Assembly: GCF_018263855.1 (NCBI RefSeq)
Contig: NZ_CP073318.1
Span: 8,742,001 to 8,806,000 of the forward strand
Direction: 5' to 3'
Length of the DNA: 64,000 nt
Source of the DNA: Kutzneria sp. CA-103260
GTDB taxonomy: Bacteria; Actinomycetota; Actinomycetes; Mycobacteriales; Pseudonocardiaceae
Part shown: positions 8,113-17,115 of the stretch, piece by piece
How positions within the stretch are numbered: the first letter of the stretch is position 1
Layout of the letters: each line of letters begins with the position of its first letter
Made by a program: the position numbers and the translations under genes
The notes under the pieces: model-generated
The model's input: the letters and a program-made list of their open reading frames with translations, nothing else
Databases searched by the model: none
Told to the model about the DNA's origin: nothing

Positions 8113-8574
8113 GTGCCAGAGCTGGTGTTGCAGCTGACCAGAGCAGGGTTTCTCGCCCTGCTCTGGTTGTTCGTGCTGGCCGCGCTGCGCGTGGTCCGGT
8201 CAGACATCTATGCCGCGTCGGGGTTGAGAGTCGCGGTGCCCGGCGGGTTCCGCAAGGGTGGCAAGCAACCGGCCAAGGGGAAGACGGCCAGGCAGCTTGT
8301 GGTCACCCATGGGGCGCTCACGGGCACCCGCATCTCGCTCGACGGCAGACCGATCCTGATCGGTAGGGCCGACGACTCGACCCTGGTGCTCGACGACGAC
8401 TTCGCCTCGACCCGACACGCGAGGCTGTCGCTGCGTGGCAGCGACTGGTACGTGGAGGATCTCGGCTCCACGAACGGAACATACCTAGACCGGGCGAAGG
8501 TCACGGCACCCCTCCGGGTCCCGCTCGGTGCCCCGATCCGCATCGGCAAGACAGTGATCGAGCTGCGCACATGA
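8113..8574 (+). CDS. fhaB: FHA-domain membrane protein FhaB (FipA)
   Basis: 153 aa. One N-terminal membrane helix (residues ~8-27, AGFLALLWLFVLAALRVV), a short basic linker with KGGKQPAKGK, and a C-terminal FHA domain (residues ~60-150) with LIGRADDSTLVL, STRHARL and the STNGTY loop. In mycobacteria this protein (FipA) is a PknA/PknB substrate linked to division under stress. GTG start. The stop overlaps the pstP ATG in ATGA, giving translational coupling. Position between fhaA and pstP is conserved. Confidence 0.93.
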   Translation: MPELVLQLTRAGFLALLWLFVLAALRVVRSDIYAASGLRVAVPGGFRKGGKQPAKGKTARQLVVTHGALTGTRISLDGRPILIGRADDSTLVLDDDFASTRHARLSLRGSDWYVEDLGSTNGTYLDRAKVTAPLRVPLGAPIRIGKTVIELRT

Positions 8575-9992
8575 CCCTCGTCCTCCGCTACGCCGCCCGC
8601 AGTGACCGGGGCCTGGTTCGAGCCAACAACCAGGACTCCGTCTACGCCGGCCCCCGCCTCCTCGCCCTTGCCGACGGCATGGGTGGCCACGCCGCCGGGG
8701 AGGTGGCCAGCAAGGTGGTTGTCGCCGCCATGGCCCCGCTCGACGACGACGAGCCCGGCGACGACCTGCTCGACCAGCTCCGCGGCGCGGTGCTGGAGGG
8801 CAATGGCGCCATCGCCGAGCTGGTGTCGCACGACCCCGATCTGGATGGCATGGGCACCACGCTGACCGCGGTGCTGTTCTCCGGCAACCGGCTCGGCCTG
8901 GTGCACGTCGGCGACTCGCGGGCCTATCTGCTGCGCGGCGGCCAGTTCACCCAGATCACCCACGACGACACGTTCGTGCAGTCGCTGATCGACGAGGGCC
9001 GGATCACCGAGGAGGAGGCCAACGTGCACCCGCAGCGCTCGCTGCTGCTGCGCGCGTTGACCGGCCACGAGGTGGAGCCGAGTCTCGCGGTGCGCGAGGC
9101 CCGCGCCGGCGACCGCTACCTGCTGTGCTCGGACGGCCTGTGCTCCTACGTCAGCCACGAGACGCTGGCCGAGGCGATCCTGATCCCGGACCCGCAGGCC
9201 TGCGCCGACCGGATGATCGAGCTCGCGCTCAAGGCCGGCGGCCCGGACAACGTGACGGTGATCATCGCCGACGTGGTCGACGTGGACTACGGCGACGACG
9301 TGGCCATCGTCGGCGGGGCCGCCGGGGACGGCACCAACGACCAGCCGCCACCGGACTCGCCGGCGTCGCGGGCCGGCGCGATAACCGCGCCCCGCACGCC
9401 TCCACCACAGCCGATGGCGCAGGTAGCACCGACACCGGACCCCAAGGCGAGGAATCGCAAGCGGGTCCGGTTACTCGTCTGGATCGTGGCGATCCTGATC
9501 GTGCTGGGGCTGGGCGCGGGCGGCACCGTGTGGTGGGTGCTCGGCCAGTACTACGTGGGCGCCACCGACGACAACCATGTCGCCATCTTCGAGGGCGTGC
9601 GCGGCGGCCCGGTGCTCGGCATTCCGCTGCACCGGGTGGCCGAGAGCTCGTGCCTGGACCCGAAGCAGGCGCCGAACTGCGATTCGCTGACCCTGGACGA
9701 GCTGCAGGAGTCGGCGCGGGAGGACGTGCGCAAGGGCGTGATCCCGGAGAAGCCGGGTGTGGACGGGGCGCGGGAGGCGGTGCGGCGGCTGTGGCTGGGC
9801 GCGCTGCTGCCGGTGTGCACGACGGACTCGGCAACCCCCGGCGCGTCCACGACGACTACCACCACGACCACGACCGGCACCTCGGCCACGGGTACCAGCA
9901 CCTCGGGCGCGCCCGCCTCGACGACCAGCTCCACGCCCACGCTGACCAGCGCACCCCAGCAGCCGGGCAAGAACTGTAGGAAGGTGGGCTGA
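8571..9992 (+). CDS. pstP: PP2C-type Ser/Thr protein phosphatase PstP
   Basis: 473 aa. The cytoplasmic PP2C domain (residues ~1-235) has the metal-binding motifs DGMGGHAAGE (from D35), GDSRAYL, CSDGL and GGPDNVT. A Pro/Ala linker follows, then one membrane helix (~302-323, LVWIVAILIVLGLGAGGTVWW) and an extracytoplasmic tail ending in a Thr/Ser-rich stretch with paired cysteines. It removes phosphates placed by the PknA/PknB kinases encoded downstream. Overlaps fhaB by 4 bases and rodA by one base, so the operon is tightly coupled. Confidence 0.95.
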   Translation: MTLVLRYAARSDRGLVRANNQDSVYAGPRLLALADGMGGHAAGEVASKVVVAAMAPLDDDEPGDDLLDQLRGAVLEGNGAIAELVSHDPDLDGMGTTLTAVLFSGNRLGLVHVGDSRAYLLRGGQFTQITHDDTFVQSLIDEGRITEEEANVHPQRSLLLRALTGHEVEPSLAVREARAGDRYLLCSDGLCSYVSHETLAEAILIPDPQACADRMIELALKAGGPDNVTVIIADVVDVDYGDDVAIVGGAAGDGTNDQPPPDSPASRAGAITAPRTPPPQPMAQVAPTPDPKARNRKRVRLLVWIVAILIVLGLGAGGTVWWVLGQYYVGATDDNHVAIFEGVRGGPVLGIPLHRVAESSCLDPKQAPNCDSLTLDELQESAREDVRKGVIPEKPGVDGAREAVRRLWLGALLPVCTTDSATPGASTTTTTTTTTGTSATGTSTSGAPASTTSSTPTLTSAPQQPGKNCRKVG

Positions 9993-11443
9993 TGGCCCTG
10001 CCGCCCGGTGTACTGGGCGCGGCGACGACGCACATGAACGCGCCGGAGCCGACGTCCGCCACACCGACCCGCCGCGGCACCGAGCTCGCGCTGCTCGGTT
10101 TTGTGCTGGGCCTGGTCGTGCTGGCCTTCGTGTTGATCTCGGAGAACCAGTTCCAGACCCTGAAGCCGGACATCTTGCTCTACGTGGCCGGCTACGCGGT
10201 GTTGTTCGGGGTGGCGCACCTGGCGGTGCGCAAGTTCGCGCCGTACGCGGACCCGCTGATCCTGCCGTGCGCGTCGCTGCTCAACGGCCTGAGCATCGCG
10301 ATGCTGTACCGGCTGGACCCGGCGCTGGCGGAGATCGCCTTCCAGGGCGGTCACGGCTACTCCAACGCCGCGCCGAAGCAGCTGATCTGGACCGCGCTGT
10401 CGCTGGCCGCGATGGTCGCGGTGCTGTGGGGCGTGAAGGACCACCGCACGCTGTCCCGCTACGGCTACACGTTCGGCCTGGTCGGGCTGGTGCTGCTGGT
10501 GCTGCCGGGTGTGCTGCCGTGCAGCATCTCCTGTGTCGGCGGCGCGAAGCTGTGGATCATCATCGGCCCGGTGTCGATCCAGCCCGGCGAGTTCGCCAAG
10601 GTGCTGATCATCCTGTTCGTAGCCGCCTTCCTGGTGGCCAAGCGGGACCTGTTCACCATCGCCGGCCGCAAGCTGTTCGGCCTGGAGCTGCCCCGGCCGC
10701 GCGACCTCGGTCCGCTGCTGATCGCCTGGGCCGTCGCGATCGTGGTCCTGATGATCGAGACCGAGCTGGGCGCCTCGCTGATGTTCTTCGGCACGGTGCT
10801 GGCCATGGTCTATCTGGCCACCGAGCGATCCGCCTGGGTGTGGATCGGCGTAGTGCTGTTCATGGGTGGCGCGACGCTGGCCTACAAGATGTTCACGCAC
10901 GTGCAGACCCGCGTGACGAACTGGATCGACCCGTTCGCCGACGCGCAGAACGACGGCTACCAGATGGTGCAGTCGCTGTTCAGCCTGGGCAGCGGCGGCA
11001 TCGCCGGGGCCGGGTTCGGCGCCGGCCACCCGGAGCTGGTGCCGGTGGTCAGCAGCGACTTCATCGTGTCCGCGTTCGGCGAGGAGCTGGGCTTCATCGG
11101 CCTGGCCGCGATGATCATCGTCTACATGCTGCTGGCGCTGCGCGGGCTGCGCAGCGGCCTGGCCGTGCGCGACACCTTCGGCAAGCTGCTCGCCGGCGGC
11201 CTGTCCTTCCTGCTGATGTGGCAGATGTTCGTGGTCATCGGCGGCATCAGCAAACTCATCCCGGAGACGGGTCTGACCGCGCCGTTCCTGTCCGCGGGCG
11301 GCTCGTCCCTGCTGGCCAGCTACATCATGGTCGGGTTGCTGCTGCGGATCTCCGACGCCGCGCGCCGCCCGCAGGCCAGCCGTCCCAAGCCGCAGGCGCC
11401 GATCGCCGAGGCAAGCACCGTCCTCGTGGAGCGACCGACGTGA
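9992..11443 (+). CDS. rodA: RodA-type SEDS peptidoglycan glycosyltransferase
   Basis: 483 aa, polytopic. SEDS-family landmarks include the QPGEFAKVLIILF segment, ETELGASLMFFG, the large loop with TRVTNWIDPFADAQNDGYQ, and the C-terminal ETGLTAPFLSAGGSSL. RodA polymerises lipid II during elongation with a class B PBP, here PbpA encoded immediately downstream. A Thr-rich N-terminal extension precedes the first helix. The start codon shares a base with the pstP stop, and the stop overlaps the pbpA GTG start (GTGA). Confidence 0.95.
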   Translation: MALPPGVLGAATTHMNAPEPTSATPTRRGTELALLGFVLGLVVLAFVLISENQFQTLKPDILLYVAGYAVLFGVAHLAVRKFAPYADPLILPCASLLNGLSIAMLYRLDPALAEIAFQGGHGYSNAAPKQLIWTALSLAAMVAVLWGVKDHRTLSRYGYTFGLVGLVLLVLPGVLPCSISCVGGAKLWIIIGPVSIQPGEFAKVLIILFVAAFLVAKRDLFTIAGRKLFGLELPRPRDLGPLLIAWAVAIVVLMIETELGASLMFFGTVLAMVYLATERSAWVWIGVVLFMGGATLAYKMFTHVQTRVTNWIDPFADAQNDGYQMVQSLFSLGSGGIAGAGFGAGHPELVPVVSSDFIVSAFGEELGFIGLAAMIIVYMLLALRGLRSGLAVRDTFGKLLAGGLSFLLMWQMFVVIGGISKLIPETGLTAPFLSAGGSSLLASYIMVGLLLRISDAARRPQASRPKPQAPIAEASTVLVERPT

Positions 11444-12930
11444 ACAAGCCACTTCGCCGGGTGGGCCTCGCCATGATGGTGATGGTCCTGCTGCTGTTGG
11501 CCAACCTGACGTATGTGCAGGTCATCAACGCCGACACCTATGCCAACAACCCGGCCAACCGGCGCAGCGTGATGGAGGAGTACGGCCGGCAGCGCGGCCA
11601 GATCGTCAGCGCCACCGGCACCATCCTGGCCAACTCGGTGGAGAGCAAGGACGCCCAGCACTACCAGCGGGTGTACGCCAACGGCCCGGAGTACGCCCCG
11701 GTCACCGGCTACTACTCGTCGGTGTTCGGCGCGACCGGCATCGAGCGGGCCGAGGACGACGTGCTCAACGGCTCCTCGTCGAAACTGTTCGTGCGCCGGC
11801 TGTCGGACCTGATCACGGGCCGGGACCCGCGCGGCGGCAACGTGCAGCTGACCGTGGACCCGAAGACGCAGGACGCCGCCTATTCGGGCATGACCGCGAA
11901 GAACTTCCGCGGCGCGGTGGTCGCGATCAAGCCGTCGACCGGCGAGATCCTGGCCATGGCGAGCACGCCGTCGTTCGACCCGAACCCGCTGGCCTCGCAC
12001 GACAGCACCACCCAGCGCGACACCATCACCAAGCTGGACAACGACGACAGCCAGCCGGACCTGAACCGGGCCACCCAGGAGACGCTGCCGCCGGGGTCCA
12101 CGTTCAAGCTGGTGGTGGCCTCCGCGGCGCTGTCCAACGGCGTCGCCGACGCCAACACCAAGAACCTGCCGGCCGACGCGACGATCACCCTGCCGGGCAC
12201 CAGCACCACGCTGTCCAACTTCGCCAACCAGCCGTGCCCGGAGAGCACCAACGGGCAGGTCTCGGTGACCATCGCCATCGAGTACTCCTGCAACACGGCC
12301 TTCTCCACGCTGGCCGGCAAGGTCGGCAAGGACAACCTGACCGCGCAGGCGGCGAAGTTCGGCATCGGCCAGACCGACCTGACCGTGCCGATCCCGGTGG
12401 CGGCCTCGACGGTCGGCTCCCTGCCGGACGAGGCCGCGCTCTACCAGAGCGGCATCGGCCAGCGGGACGTGAAGCTGACCCCGCTGCAGGACGCCATGGT
12501 CGCCGCCACCATCGCCAACGGCGGCGTGCGCATGCAGCCGCAGCTGGTGAAGAACATCCTGGCCCCGGACATGTCGTCGCTCTCCAGCTTCTCCCCGCAG
12601 GAGGCCCCAGGCGGCCCGGCGGTCAGCAAGGACGTCGCCGACCAGCTCAAGCAGATGATGCTGCTGTCCGAGCAGCACACCGGCGGCACCGGCAAGCAGG
12701 CCAACGTCACCATCGCCTCCAAGACCGGCACCGCCGAGCACGGCGCCGACCCGAAGAACACTCCGCCGCACGCCTGGTACGTGGCGTTCGCGCCGGCGGA
12801 CAACCCGAAGATCGCGGTGTGCGTTGTTGTGGAGAACGGCGGTGACCGCGGCCTGGCCGCCACCGGCAGTTCCGTGGCCGCGGGCGTCGGCCGTGCGACC
12901 ATCAACGCCTACCTTGCCGGGGGAGGCTGA
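11440..12930 (+). CDS. pbpA: Class B penicillin-binding protein PbpA (transpeptidase)
   Basis: 496 aa. One N-terminal membrane anchor (VGLAMMVMVLLLLANLTYV) and a short pedestal domain, then the transpeptidase domain with all three motifs: STFK (active-site Ser, in PPGSTFKLVV), SCN (YSCNTAF) and KTG (ASKTGTAEHG). It cross-links peptidoglycan with RodA. The GTG start overlaps the rodA stop (GTGA). A preference for polar growth or division cannot be read from sequence, but the gene order matches mycobacterial pbpA. Confidence 0.95.
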   Translation: MNKPLRRVGLAMMVMVLLLLANLTYVQVINADTYANNPANRRSVMEEYGRQRGQIVSATGTILANSVESKDAQHYQRVYANGPEYAPVTGYYSSVFGATGIERAEDDVLNGSSSKLFVRRLSDLITGRDPRGGNVQLTVDPKTQDAAYSGMTAKNFRGAVVAIKPSTGEILAMASTPSFDPNPLASHDSTTQRDTITKLDNDDSQPDLNRATQETLPPGSTFKLVVASAALSNGVADANTKNLPADATITLPGTSTTLSNFANQPCPESTNGQVSVTIAIEYSCNTAFSTLAGKVGKDNLTAQAAKFGIGQTDLTVPIPVAASTVGSLPDEAALYQSGIGQRDVKLTPLQDAMVAATIANGGVRMQPQLVKNILAPDMSSLSSFSPQEAPGGPAVSKDVADQLKQMMLLSEQHTGGTGKQANVTIASKTGTAEHGADPKNTPPHAWYVAFAPADNPKIAVCVVVENGGDRGLAATGSSVAAGVGRATINAYLAGGG

Positions 12931-12932
12931 GG

Positions 12933-14171
12933 ATGCTCACCACCGGGCAGTTGCTCGCCGACCGGTACCGGCTTGCCCGGCGTATCGCCGTCGGCGGCAT
13001 GGGTGAGGTGTGGGAGGCGACCGACTCCCGGCTGGACCGGGCGGTGGCGGTCAAGGTGCTCAAGCCCGAGTTGTCCGGCGACCCCGAGTTCCTGCACCGG
13101 TTCAGGACCGAGGCCCGCACCACCGCGTCGCTCAACCACCCGGGCATCGCCGCGGTGCACGACTACGGCGAGACGGCCTCCCTGCCGGACGGCCCGGAGG
13201 ACACCGCGTACCTGGTGATGGAGCTGGTGGCCGGTGAGCCGCTGGCGGCGATCCTGGCCGGCCAGGGCCGGCTGGCCCCGGACCGGACGCTGGACCTGCT
13301 CCAGCAGTGCGGCGCCGCGCTGCAGGCCGCCCACGAACGGGGCTACGTGCACCGGGACGTGAAGCCGGGCAACATCCTGGTCGGGCCCGACGGCAAGGTG
13401 AAGCTCACCGACTTCGGCATCGCCAAGGCGGCCGACGCCGCGCCCGTGACCCGGTCCGGCATGGTGATGGGCACCGCCCACTACATCGCCCCCGAGCAGG
13501 CCGTCGGCCAGGAGGCCGAGCCGGCCAGCGACGTGTACTCGCTGGCCGTGGTCGGCTACGAGTGCCTGGCCGGCCGGCGGCCGTTCCTGTCGGAGAACGC
13601 CGTCACGGTGGCGATGATGCACATCCGGGAGCTGCCGCCGCCGCTGCCGCCGGACGTGCCGCCGGGTGTGCGGGCGCTGATCGAGGCCACGTTGGTGAAG
13701 GACCCGCGGCAGCGCTACCGCAGCGGCGGCGAGTTCGCCGCCGCGGTCGGCGCCGTCCGGGCCGGGTTGCCGCTGCCGGCGCCGTCCGGGCTGGCCATGG
13801 CGATCCCGATGCAGCAGCAGCGGCTACCGCATGGTGGGCCGCCGACCTACCCGCCCGGGGCCATTCCGGTGGTTCCCGCCCAGCTGCCGCCATCGGGTGC
13901 TCCGATGGGGCCGGGCACCGGTACCTTTCTGCTGGGACCGCCACCGCAGCCCAGACCGAACCGGACCGGGCTGTGGGTCCTGCTGGCTTTGTTGGTGGTG
14001 ATTCTGGTGAGTCTGCTCGCGGTCTGGGGGATTCGCGAATGGCAGCGCTCGGGGTCGTCGGGGACCGAGGGCACCGGACGGCCGACGACGGCCACCTTCA
14101 CGGGCGACCGCCCGGCGCAGGACCGATGTCTGGGGACGGTCCCCTGCGCGGGGCGGGGGCCAGGTGGCTGA
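12933..14171 (+). CDS. pknA: Ser/Thr protein kinase PknA
   Basis: 412 aa. Residues ~11-275 are a Hanks-type kinase: glycine loop VGGMGEV, catalytic K41 (AVKVL), E in the C-helix, HRDVKPGN with D142, DFG with D160, and APEQ. A Pro/Met/Gln-rich juxtamembrane linker follows (residues ~278-343), then one membrane helix (~346-366) and a short ~45-residue outer tail without PASTA repeats, as in mycobacterial PknA. It phosphorylates division and wall-synthesis proteins. Begins two bases after the pbpA stop. Confidence 0.93.
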   Translation: MLTTGQLLADRYRLARRIAVGGMGEVWEATDSRLDRAVAVKVLKPELSGDPEFLHRFRTEARTTASLNHPGIAAVHDYGETASLPDGPEDTAYLVMELVAGEPLAAILAGQGRLAPDRTLDLLQQCGAALQAAHERGYVHRDVKPGNILVGPDGKVKLTDFGIAKAADAAPVTRSGMVMGTAHYIAPEQAVGQEAEPASDVYSLAVVGYECLAGRRPFLSENAVTVAMMHIRELPPPLPPDVPPGVRALIEATLVKDPRQRYRSGGEFAAAVGAVRAGLPLPAPSGLAMAIPMQQQRLPHGGPPTYPPGAIPVVPAQLPPSGAPMGPGTGTFLLGPPPQPRPNRTGLWVLLALLVVILVSLLAVWGIREWQRSGSSGTEGTGRPTTATFTGDRPAQDRCLGTVPCAGRGPGG

Positions 14172-14228
14172 GGTCGGTGGCAGGAGCATGATGGGACGAC
14201 TGTTGACGAGGAACGAGACGACGCACCG

Positions 14229-16247
14229 ATGAGCACTCCGCGACTGCTCTCCAACCGTTACGAACTGGGCGAGACCCTCGGCTACGGTGGGATGTCGGAG
14301 GTCCACAAAGGCCGCGACGTCCGTCTCGGCCGGGATGTCGCCGTCAAGGTGCTGCGCGCCGACCTCGCCCGGGACCCGCAGTTCCAGGAGCGCTTCCGGC
14401 GCGAGGCGCAGAACGCCGCCGCGCTGAACCACCCCGCGATTGTCGCCGTGTACGACACCGGCGAGACCAAGACCGAGTACGGCCCGCTGCCCTACATCGT
14501 CATGGAGTACGTGGACGGGCGCACGCTGCGGGACATCATCAAGACCCAGGGTCCGCTGTCCGGCAAGCGGGCCATGGAGGTGATGGCCGACGTCTGCGCG
14601 GCGCTGGACTTCAGCCACCGGCACGGCATCATCCACCGGGACGTGAAGCCGGCCAACGTCATGATCACCAAGACCGGCGCGGTCAAGGTGATGGACTTCG
14701 GCATCGCCCGCGCCATCCACGACGGGCAGGCCGCCGTCACCCAGACCGCCGCCGTCATCGGCACCGCCCAGTACCTGTCGCCCGAGCAGGCCCGCGGCGA
14801 GGCCGTGGACGCCCGGTCCGACGTGTACGCCGCCGGCTGCGTGCTGTTCGAGCTGATGACCGGGCAACCGCCGTTCACCGGCGACTCCCCGGTGGCTGTC
14901 GCCTACCAGCACGTGCGGGAGGAGCCGCCGGCCCCGTCCTCGGTGAACCCGCAGGTGACCCCGGCGCTGGACTCGATCGTGCTCAAGGCCATGGCCAAGG
15001 GCCCGGCCAACCGCTACCAGTCCGCCGCCGAGATGCGCGCCGACCTGGTCCGCGTGCTCTCCGGCCAGCGGCCCTCCGCCCCGGCCGTGATGACCGCCGA
15101 GGACCGCACCGCGTACATGGGCAACGGCGCCGGCGCCCGCACCCAGGTCGTCACCGGCCGGCACCGGCCCTCGGCCGCCGCCGCCGAGGAGCCCGAGTAC
15201 GACGCCTACGACTTCGAGGCCGACGAGGAAGCCGAGCGCAAGGCCCGCCGCAAGCGCGCCCTCACCATCGCCGGTGTGGTGCTGATCTGCATCGCCGTGC
15301 TGGCGCTGGCCGCCTGGCTGACCACGATGCTGCTCGGCAACAACACCTCCGGCAACACCAACAACGCCGACGTGCCCAAGGTCGTCGGCATGCAGCTCCC
15401 GGCGGCCCAGCAGGAGCTTCGGGACAAGGGCTTCGCCACCCCGAACGTCCAGTACGTCCCCTGCGCGCCGAGCACCGACGGCAGCCCGCAGCCGTGCACC
15501 AAGGACCAGATCGGCAACGTCCTCACCCAGGACCCGCAGTCGGGCAACCTGCCCAAGACCACCGTGCTCAAGCTGACCGTCGGCAAGTCGCCGGACGCGT
15601 TCCCGATGCCGGACGTGTCGGGCAAGTCCGTCCAGGAGGCCACCGACGTCCTCAAGGCGGCCAAGCTGGTGGTCTCGCCGACCACGACCCAGGAGACAGT
15701 GGACAACCCGGCGCTGATCGGCAAGGTCAGCTCGACCACGCCGCCCGTCAGCTCGCAGGTCACCCAGGGCACCACCGTCACGCTCAACATCGGCAAGGGC
15801 CCGGACCAGGTAGCCGTGCCGGATGAGACCGGTCAGTCCTCCGACGCCGCCAAGGCCAATCTCGAGAACGCCGGCTTCAAGGTCGTGCAGGTCACCCAGT
15901 CCAGCGCGAAGCCAAAGGACCAGGTGCTCAGCCAGAGCCCGACGGGCGGCACCAAGGTCGCCCCAGGCAGCACCATCACGCTGACCACGTCGCTCGGCGA
16001 CCAGTTCACTCTGCCCAACCTGGTCGGCATGACCGTGTCCGCGGCGCAGAGCCTGCTTCAGTCGCAGTACGGCTGGACCGGCTCCTTCAGCCAGCAGCCG
16101 GATCCGACCATCGATTCGACCAAGATCGGCACCATCGAGTCGTCCAGCCCGGACACCGGAAATACGGTCAAGAAGGGCCAGACCATTCAGATCCAGGTCT
16201 TCACGTCGCTTGGTGGCTCGACCACCACAACGACACCTCACAACTGA
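14229..16247 (+). CDS. pknB: Ser/Thr protein kinase PknB with four PASTA repeats
   Basis: 672 aa. Kinase domain residues ~10-280 with K40, HRD D138, DFG D156 and activation-loop T171/T173, the same positions as the autophosphorylated threonines of M. tuberculosis PknB. Membrane helix ~344-369. Four extracellular PASTA repeats (from ~382 to 655) with sequences such as VPKVVGMQL, MPDVSGKSV, VPDETGQSS and LPNLVGMTV, which sense muropeptides/lipid II. Ends in a Ser/Thr-rich tail. Known partners FhaA, CwlM, PstP and the MurJ-associated pseudokinase are all encoded in this window. A 57-bp gap separates it from pknA. Confidence 0.96.
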   Translation: MSTPRLLSNRYELGETLGYGGMSEVHKGRDVRLGRDVAVKVLRADLARDPQFQERFRREAQNAAALNHPAIVAVYDTGETKTEYGPLPYIVMEYVDGRTLRDIIKTQGPLSGKRAMEVMADVCAALDFSHRHGIIHRDVKPANVMITKTGAVKVMDFGIARAIHDGQAAVTQTAAVIGTAQYLSPEQARGEAVDARSDVYAAGCVLFELMTGQPPFTGDSPVAVAYQHVREEPPAPSSVNPQVTPALDSIVLKAMAKGPANRYQSAAEMRADLVRVLSGQRPSAPAVMTAEDRTAYMGNGAGARTQVVTGRHRPSAAAAEEPEYDAYDFEADEEAERKARRKRALTIAGVVLICIAVLALAAWLTTMLLGNNTSGNTNNADVPKVVGMQLPAAQQELRDKGFATPNVQYVPCAPSTDGSPQPCTKDQIGNVLTQDPQSGNLPKTTVLKLTVGKSPDAFPMPDVSGKSVQEATDVLKAAKLVVSPTTTQETVDNPALIGKVSSTTPPVSSQVTQGTTVTLNIGKGPDQVAVPDETGQSSDAAKANLENAGFKVVQVTQSSAKPKDQVLSQSPTGGTKVAPGSTITLTTSLGDQFTLPNLVGMTVSAAQSLLQSQYGWTGSFSQQPDPTIDSTKIGTIESSSPDTGNTVKKGQTIQIQVFTSLGGSTTTTTPHN

Positions 16248-16300
16248 CCGCACAGACGAAGGGCCCGGCACCTGAGGTGCCGGGCCCTTCGTCTGTGCGG
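16248..16300. terminator. Bidirectional intrinsic terminator, 25-bp perfect stem
   Basis: Arms 16248-16272 and 16276-16300 are fully complementary around TGA, directly after the pknB stop and 4 bases before the trpG stop. It can terminate both converging units. No long T-run follows, but stem length and position are convincing. Confidence 0.85.
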
Positions 16301-16304
16301 AGTG

Positions 16305-16949
16305 TTACACGGCGGCAGCGGCGGCGGCCAGGCGGCGCATGCCGGCTTCGAGCTCGTTGACGCGCTCGGGGGCGACGGGGAAGCCGGCGGCGGACATCCA
16401 GTTGGCCAGCATGCGGTGGCCGCCGTCGGTGAGCACGGACTCGGGGTGGAACTGCACGCCTTCGATGGGCAGCTCGCGGTGCCGCATGGCCATGACGATG
16501 CCGGTCTCGGTGCGGCCGGTGATCTCCAACTCGGCCGGCACGGTCTCGGGCAGCACGGTGAGCGAGTGGTATCGGGTGGCGACGAACGGCGAGGGCACGC
16601 CGGCCAGCACGCCGACGCCGGCGTGGTGGACGAGGCTGGTCTTGCCGTGCAGGAGCTCGGGGGCCCGGTCGACGGTGCCGCCGAAGACGGCGCCGATGGC
16701 CTGGTGGCCGAGGCAGACGCCGAGCACGGGGATGCGCTCGGTGGCGCAGTGGCGGATGACGTCCATGCTGGCGCCGGCCCGCTCGGGTGTGCTGGGGCCG
16801 GGGCTGATGAGCACGCCGTCGGCGGCCGCGACGTCGGACAGCTGCACGACGTCGTTGCGCCGCACGACGCAGTCGGCCCCCAGCTGGGCCAGGTACTGCA
16901 CCAGGTTGTAGACGAAGCTGTCGTAGTTGTCGACGACCAGGACGCGCAT
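16305..16949 (-). CDS. trpG/pabA: Glutamine amidotransferase of anthranilate/aminodeoxychorismate synthase
   Basis: 214 aa class I glutamine amidotransferase. N-terminal VDNYDSFVYNLVQYL is the TrpG/PabA signature. The catalytic triad is visible: C79 in GVCLGHQ, and H168 and E170 in VQFHPES. It supplies ammonia to TrpE or PabB; no synthase partner lies nearby, so the trpG name (used in mycobacteria at this locus) or pabA is not resolved by sequence. A 9-bp gap separates it from the upstream 51-aa gene, suggesting co-transcription with the sortase. Confidence 0.93.
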   Translation of the reverse strand: MRVLVVDNYDSFVYNLVQYLAQLGADCVVRRNDVVQLSDVAAADGVLISPGPSTPERAGASMDVIRHCATERIPVLGVCLGHQAIGAVFGGTVDRAPELLHGKTSLVHHAGVGVLAGVPSPFVATRYHSLTVLPETVPAELEITGRTETGIVMAMRHRELPIEGVQFHPESVLTDGGHRMLANWMSAAGFPVAPERVNELEAGMRRLAAAAAAV

Positions 16950-16958
16950 GGAAGGAAC

Positions 16959-17114
16959 CTACCCCGTTGTCACCTGGTTGAAGGGAAGCAGCGGCTCTAC
17001 CCACGGGAACACCACCAGCATCAGCAGCGCGATGACGCCGAGCACGAGCACCACGGCCTCGGCGACCTTGGCCGCGGTCGGCCCCGGCAGGTGCCGCCAG
17101 ATCCAGCCGTACAC
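16959..17114 (-). CDS. 51-aa single-span membrane protein between sortase and trpG
   Basis: Short gene with GTG start one base after the sortase stop (TGA-C-GTG) and TAG stop. The protein starts VYGWIWRHLPGP, followed by a Lys/Glu stretch and one membrane helix AVVLVLGVIALLMLVVFPW (residues ~20-38), then a short outer tail. Coupled spacing on both sides argues that it is real and translated with the sortase. It resembles the small membrane ORF often found next to srtE in actinobacteria. Role unknown; a sortase- or wall-associated helper is a guess. Confidence 0.75.
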   Translation of the reverse strand: MYGWIWRHLPGPTAAKVAEAVVLVLGVIALLMLVVFPWVEPLLPFNQVTTG

Positions 17115-17115
17115 G